Below, one piece after another: positions 30,132 to 33,040 of a stretch of 33,040 nucleotides of DNA. Numbering within the stretch: position 1 is the stretch's first letter; each line of letters starts with the position of its first letter. The notes under the pieces are model-generated. The model saw only the letters and a program-made list of their open reading frames with translations, did not search any database and was not told the origin of the DNA. Made by a program: the position numbers and the translations under genes. The DNA is from a virus, in IMG/VR virus record IMGVR_UViG_3300022200_006590, positions 1 to 33,040 of that record. One strand, written 5' to 3'.

Positions 30132-31067
30132 TTATACTAATTTTAAACCACCACCTAAATAGAAGTTTGTTGTATCTGTGTCTTTCTCTAATAAAGCCAT
30201 GTAATATCTGCCTTTTACTACTGCAGTAAGTTCAGTTGGATAGTTTAGTACAGTTAATCCTGTTGCAGTTATTGTAACTGTACCTGTACCTCTTTGAATA
30301 AATACACAAGTAAAACTATCAGGTAAACTATTTGGGACAAGAATAGAAACATTTGCTGATAAATTATCCACAAATATAGTTTGCTTGTCATCTGCTGCTA
30401 CTAATGTATAAGGAAAAGTATCAATAGACTTTTGAAGGTTTTTAGTTTCAACTTTAAAAGGGTCTGAAACTGTTCCTGTTCCTGATACAGTTGTAGATGT
30501 CCCATCTGTAAGATAAGTATTTGCTCCTGAACCATCTGTAACATCAAAATCAAATGTAGTAGCATCAGTAAAAGTTATTCTGTATGTTTTTACTAATCCA
30601 ACTGTATCATGTAATACTATTGATGCTATTCCATTTCCATCTGTACCGTTCTCTCCATCTGTACCATCTTCTCCTGAAGGACCTACTGAAATAGGAAATT
30701 CAATAAAATCTGTAGATGTTAATGCAGGTTGGTCAAATCCAATTTTAATTTCTTGTTCTTTTAATAGAAATTGTTGTCCATTTACTTTAATATAAACCAA
30801 ATGATAACTTAAAACTTCAAATGCAGGAATCAAAGTATTTGCTACTTCTTCAGGAGTAGTTAATATCCCATTATAAACTATTTCAGAAACTTTTAAAGTA
30901 CCTCCTAATATTGGCGAAGTGCCTGACAAGATATACTCTCTTAATGCTCCTATATTATAATTCTTAGTTGTTTTCCCAAGAGTTTCTGCATCTGAACCTA
31001 TTACATAGTCTTCATCTGTAATTAAAGTATCTAATGGATATGCAATCTTATTTAAAATTTTTGTCAT
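30132..31067 (-). CDS. Fibre-like virion protein with collagen-like segment (311 aa)
   Basis: The 311-residue product has a folded N-terminal part (about residues 1-128) and then a short collagen-like run of Gly-x-x triplets (about 129-146, GPSGEDGTDGENGTDGNG). A beta-rich region follows (IASIVLHDTVGLVKTYRITFTDATTFDFDV and GANTYLTDGTSTTVSGTGTV), with a C-terminal beta domain. G-x-x triplets plus Thr/Gly-rich strands are typical of trimeric phage fibres, including head fibres and tail appendages. It starts the unit that contains the GroES-like gene and follows the tail-fibre gene on the same strand. A -7 element lies 26 bases upstream. The sequence supports a fibre but cannot say whether it is on the head or the tail. 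Confidence 0.68.
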   Translation of the reverse strand: MTKILNKIAYPLDTLITDEDYVIGSDAETLGKTTKNYNIGALREYILSGTSPILGGTLKVSEIVYNGILTTPEEVANTLIPAFEVLSYHLVYIKVNGQQFLLKEQEIKIGFDQPALTSTDFIEFPISVGPSGEDGTDGENGTDGNGIASIVLHDTVGLVKTYRITFTDATTFDFDVTDGSGANTYLTDGTSTTVSGTGTVSDPFKVETKNLQKSIDTFPYTLVAADDKQTIFVDNLSANVSILVPNSLPDSFTCVFIQRGTGTVTITATGLTVLNYPTELTAVVKGRYYMALLEKDTDTTNFYLGGGLKLV

Positions 31068-31082
31068 GTCTCTTTGATTATG

Positions 31083-31120
31083 AATTGTTTAACAAAAATA
31101 ATCTTTTTTATTAAACAATT
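31083..31120. repeat. 10-bp inverted repeat around a -7 element
   Basis: AATTGTTTAA (31083-31092) and TTAAACAATT (31111-31120) form a perfect 10-bp inverted repeat with an 18-base centre that contains the TATTTTTG -7 element of the 311-residue gene. It could be an operator for a dimeric regulator, or a weak hairpin in the transcript. It is AT-rich and may also have arisen by chance. Confidence 0.4.
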
Positions 31121-31181
31121 GATTTATAATTTTATCTATTTTTAACCACTCGGGCAGTAAGGCTATTAATTTTTCTTGCAT
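31089..31181 (-). CDS. Possible 30-residue peptide after the fibre gene
   Basis: An ATG at 31181, two bases after the tail-fibre stop, opens 30 codons ending at 31089. The peptide is MQEKLIALLPEWLKIDKII followed by NQLFNKKDYFC. It has a leucine- and isoleucine-rich amphipathic helix pattern with basic residues toward the C-terminus. The stop codon overlaps the left arm of an inverted repeat. Spacing like that of the other packed genes supports translation. On the other hand the gene is very short, sits in a promoter-bearing gap and may be chance. No function suggested. Confidence 0.3.
   Translation of the reverse strand: MQEKLIALLPEWLKIDKIINQLFNKKDYFC
31093..31100 (-). promoter_or_regulatory. 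Late promoter -7 element for the 311-aa unit
   Basis: TATTTTTG on the - strand fits TAnnTTTG and equals the elements before the scaffold and 180-residue genes. A TTG lies 15 bases upstream, slightly short of the usual 17-23 spacing. The ATG is 26 bases downstream, and the element is inside an inverted repeat. Confidence 0.55.
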
Positions 31182-31183
31182 GA

Positions 31184-33040
31184 TTATTTTGTTAATTGTG
31201 CATTTGGAAACCAAGCAGTATCTCCACTTGTACTTAATGCTATTGAAAAATGCAACCAGTAATCTTGTGTAATATCAAATGCTACACTTGCAAAAGCACT
31301 ATTAATATCGTCTGAATAACCAGCATTTGCATTATAATAAATTAATCCGTCTTCAATTATAAAGTATTTTCTAAAACTTTGCCATGGACTCCCATTTACA
31401 TTTCCCATTATTTGAGTGAACCCTGTTGAAAATGTAGCTGAATTTCCTAATCTACAACGTAAGAATTTATTACCAGCTCCTGTGCTAAACATTGGTAATT
31501 TTAAAACTAACTTTTCATTTGAAGTAAAGTTATTACCATCTAATTTTATTGAAAATATAGGTGTTTCAGCGGTTGTACCTGTATGAACAATTGATTTTGT
31601 TTTTATTTGTGAAATTATTTTATTCGTAAATTTATTGGACACCCATTCTTCTGTTGTAGGAGTGCCTGAATAATTAGGATAAGTTAATATTACATCATCA
31701 GTTAAATCATCAGTAGTTATAACAACACCAATTTCGCTACCATCTGAACGTGATGATATTTTTAAGCCTGTTGATAAGAAGTTGAACTTCATAAGCCTTC
31801 CGCCAACTGTTATTCCTGCTAATGGAATGAAAAAATTATAAATCCAATCTACAATAGCCTTACAACTTGCATAGAAAGTATTTGAGGTTTTATTTGCTTC
31901 TAAATCTGTTTTTTTGTTTGAAACATTTTCTTTTAAAGCTAAAGCATCATAAACAGCATTTTGACTTGGTGCAATTGTTGTTACTCCGTCATTTATTGCA
32001 TCAGCTACTTTAGCATCGGCATAAGCATTTGAAGTTGTATTTGTGGAGTTATCTCCCGTATTTGTTCCACTTAAATTGCTTCCTAATATTTCACCATTTC
32101 CTTTAATAGTTGCCGTATTTGCTCCTGAACCATTTTGAACTTCAAATACATTATCTGTATCAGAAGCACTCCCTCTTTTTATAGAGACTGCGACTAACGT
32201 AGAGTCTGTTACTATTTCAGGAGTTAGTGAGTTATTATAAGCTTGCTGTAGAGATGTTGTACTTAAACTACCTAATCCTGCGACACTTCCAAATTTACTT
32301 GCTTCAATAAATAAGGCTCTTGAAGTATCTGTCAAATCCGTTGCGTTTCTTCTTACTATTAAAAGACCTCTAAAAAGACCATTCTCTAACAAGTTTTGTT
32401 CAACTACAAAAGCTTCAGTTGCTATAGCTTGTATTGCATCAGCTTGGTTAGAGTAAGTAGCTTGTCCGTATTGGATTCTTACTAAGTTAGACTGAAAAAT
32501 GTATATTCTTTGAATACTCCATTTAGTACCTGTCATTGCTGTTAATGTTCCACCATTGTCCCAAAAATTAGGGTCTACTACATTTGTATCTGATGACTCT
32601 GTTCCATCTTGAAGTCTATATCTTATATTACTTGGTGCAACTAAAGCATTTAAACTTAAAGTGTGAGGGTCTTTATTATTATTTATAAAATTACTCCCTT
32701 GTTTAAATACGTGTCCTGCACTTTTATTTATATTTAAATTTGCACCATTTGGGGAAAATGCATTTCCTGTAATATTAAAAAATCCTATACTTTCCATCAA
32801 ATCAGAAAGTTGATTGTTAGGACTTAATGCTACTACAGGTTGATTGTTTACAGCATTTATGTTTGTTCTGTTTGAATGTATAACTACACCTAAAGGAATC
32901 CAATCTCTTTGTTGTTCGGGTTCAAATGGAATTCCGCTTTGTTGTAATACACCTGAAGAGTTTATCGCAATATAAGTTACATTCTGAGTTGCTATATTAT
33001 TAACCGAATTAGCTAAAGATTGTGAAAACTCGACATAGGT
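31184..33040 (-). CDS. Tail fibre / appendage protein (partial, 5' end outside window)
   Basis: This frame stays open from the stop at 31184 to the window edge (618 residues visible). The TTG at 32798-32800 is an internal Leu codon, since in-frame sequence upstream continues (for example QQRDWIPLGVVIHSNRTNIN) without a stop. The visible part is beta-rich and contains STTSLQQAYNNS, LSGTNTGDNSTN, then an APSQNAVYDALALKENVSNK heptad-like stretch, which I recognise from fibres of Bacteroidota phages. The C-terminal 250 residues look like a beta domain (WLHFSIALSTSGDTAWF) that could bind the receptor. It comes before the collagen-like fibre protein in the late strand. The likely role is host recognition. 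Exact fibre type and length cannot be judged from this fragment. Confidence 0.72.
   Translation of the reverse strand, partial: TYVEFSQSLANSVNNIATQNVTYIAINSSGVLQQSGIPFEPEQQRDWIPLGVVIHSNRTNINAVNNQPVVALSPNNQLSDLMESIGFFNITGNAFSPNGANLNINKSAGHVFKQGSNFINNNKDPHTLSLNALVAPSNIRYRLQDGTESSDTNVVDPNFWDNGGTLTAMTGTKWSIQRIYIFQSNLVRIQYGQATYSNQADAIQAIATEAFVVEQNLLENGLFRGLLIVRRNATDLTDTSRALFIEASKFGSVAGLGSLSTTSLQQAYNNSLTPEIVTDSTLVAVSIKRGSASDTDNVFEVQNGSGANTATIKGNGEILGSNLSGTNTGDNSTNTTSNAYADAKVADAINDGVTTIAPSQNAVYDALALKENVSNKKTDLEANKTSNTFYASCKAIVDWIYNFFIPLAGITVGGRLMKFNFLSTGLKISSRSDGSEIGVVITTDDLTDDVILTYPNYSGTPTTEEWVSNKFTNKIISQIKTKSIVHTGTTAETPIFSIKLDGNNFTSNEKLVLKLPMFSTGAGNKFLRCRLGNSATFSTGFTQIMGNVNGSPWQSFRKYFIIEDGLIYYNANAGYSDDINSAFASVAFDITQDYWLHFSIALSTSGDTAWFPNAQLTK

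Noticed and set aside
31184-32800. Complete 538-residue fibre gene starting at TTG 32800
   Set aside because: The same frame is open from 32801 to the window edge and encodes fibre-like sequence, so the TTG is an internal Leu codon and the gene is partial.

Overview
The window is part of the genome of a tailed bacteriophage, most likely a short-tailed (podovirus-type) phage of a Bacteroidota host, probably a flavobacterium. The DNA is strongly AT-rich. The virion proteins look like those of crAss-like phages and Cellulophaga/Flavobacterium podoviruses: portal, capsid, ring proteins, a large stabilisation protein and internal virion proteins. Copies of the Bacteroidota sigma-factor -7 element (TAnnTTTG) lie in front of most transcription units. 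Family assignments are by eye, without any database search, so membership of Crassvirales is possible but not shown.

Region 1 (1-2167, + strand) is a compact cassette of small genes: the 3' end of an unknown gene, an HTH-like protein, a 30-residue membrane peptide, two small unknowns, a zinc-finger/HNH (NinG-like) protein, a RusA-family Holliday-junction resolvase and a 171-residue unknown. It looks like the end of an early or middle recombination module. A bidirectional terminator at 2198-2224 separates it from the convergent late genes.

Region 2 (2282-33040, - strand, read right to left) is the late region. It runs: tail fibre (entering from outside the window), a 30-residue ORF, fibre-like protein, three small unknowns and a GroES-like protein, TerL, portal, scaffold-like protein, major capsid protein, a 338-residue unknown, two ring/tail-tubular proteins, a 1344-residue stabilisation protein, a GNAT-fold protein, then three internal virion proteins (180, 509 and 2545 residues). 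The -7 motifs and hairpin terminators divide this into about eight transcription units. Each would make one assembly module: fibres, packaging motor, portal, scaffold plus capsid, connector and tail, ejected proteins.

Two HNH endonuclease genes (12217-12942 and 28047-28643) are inserted on the opposite strand at boundaries between late units. They share almost the same first 20 codons. Each is preceded by a TATATTTG promoter motif and a leader of about 100 nt with two hairpins whose loops are complementary to each other: 7 bp in one leader and 9 bp in the other. The paired sequences are completely different but the architecture is the same, and hairpin 2 is followed by a T-run in both. This apparent kissing-loop RNA or attenuator, attached to a mobile endonuclease gene, is the most unusual element of the window. 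No tRNA, CRISPR array, integrase or lysis gene was recognised, and there is no gene-free stretch longer than about 185 bases.
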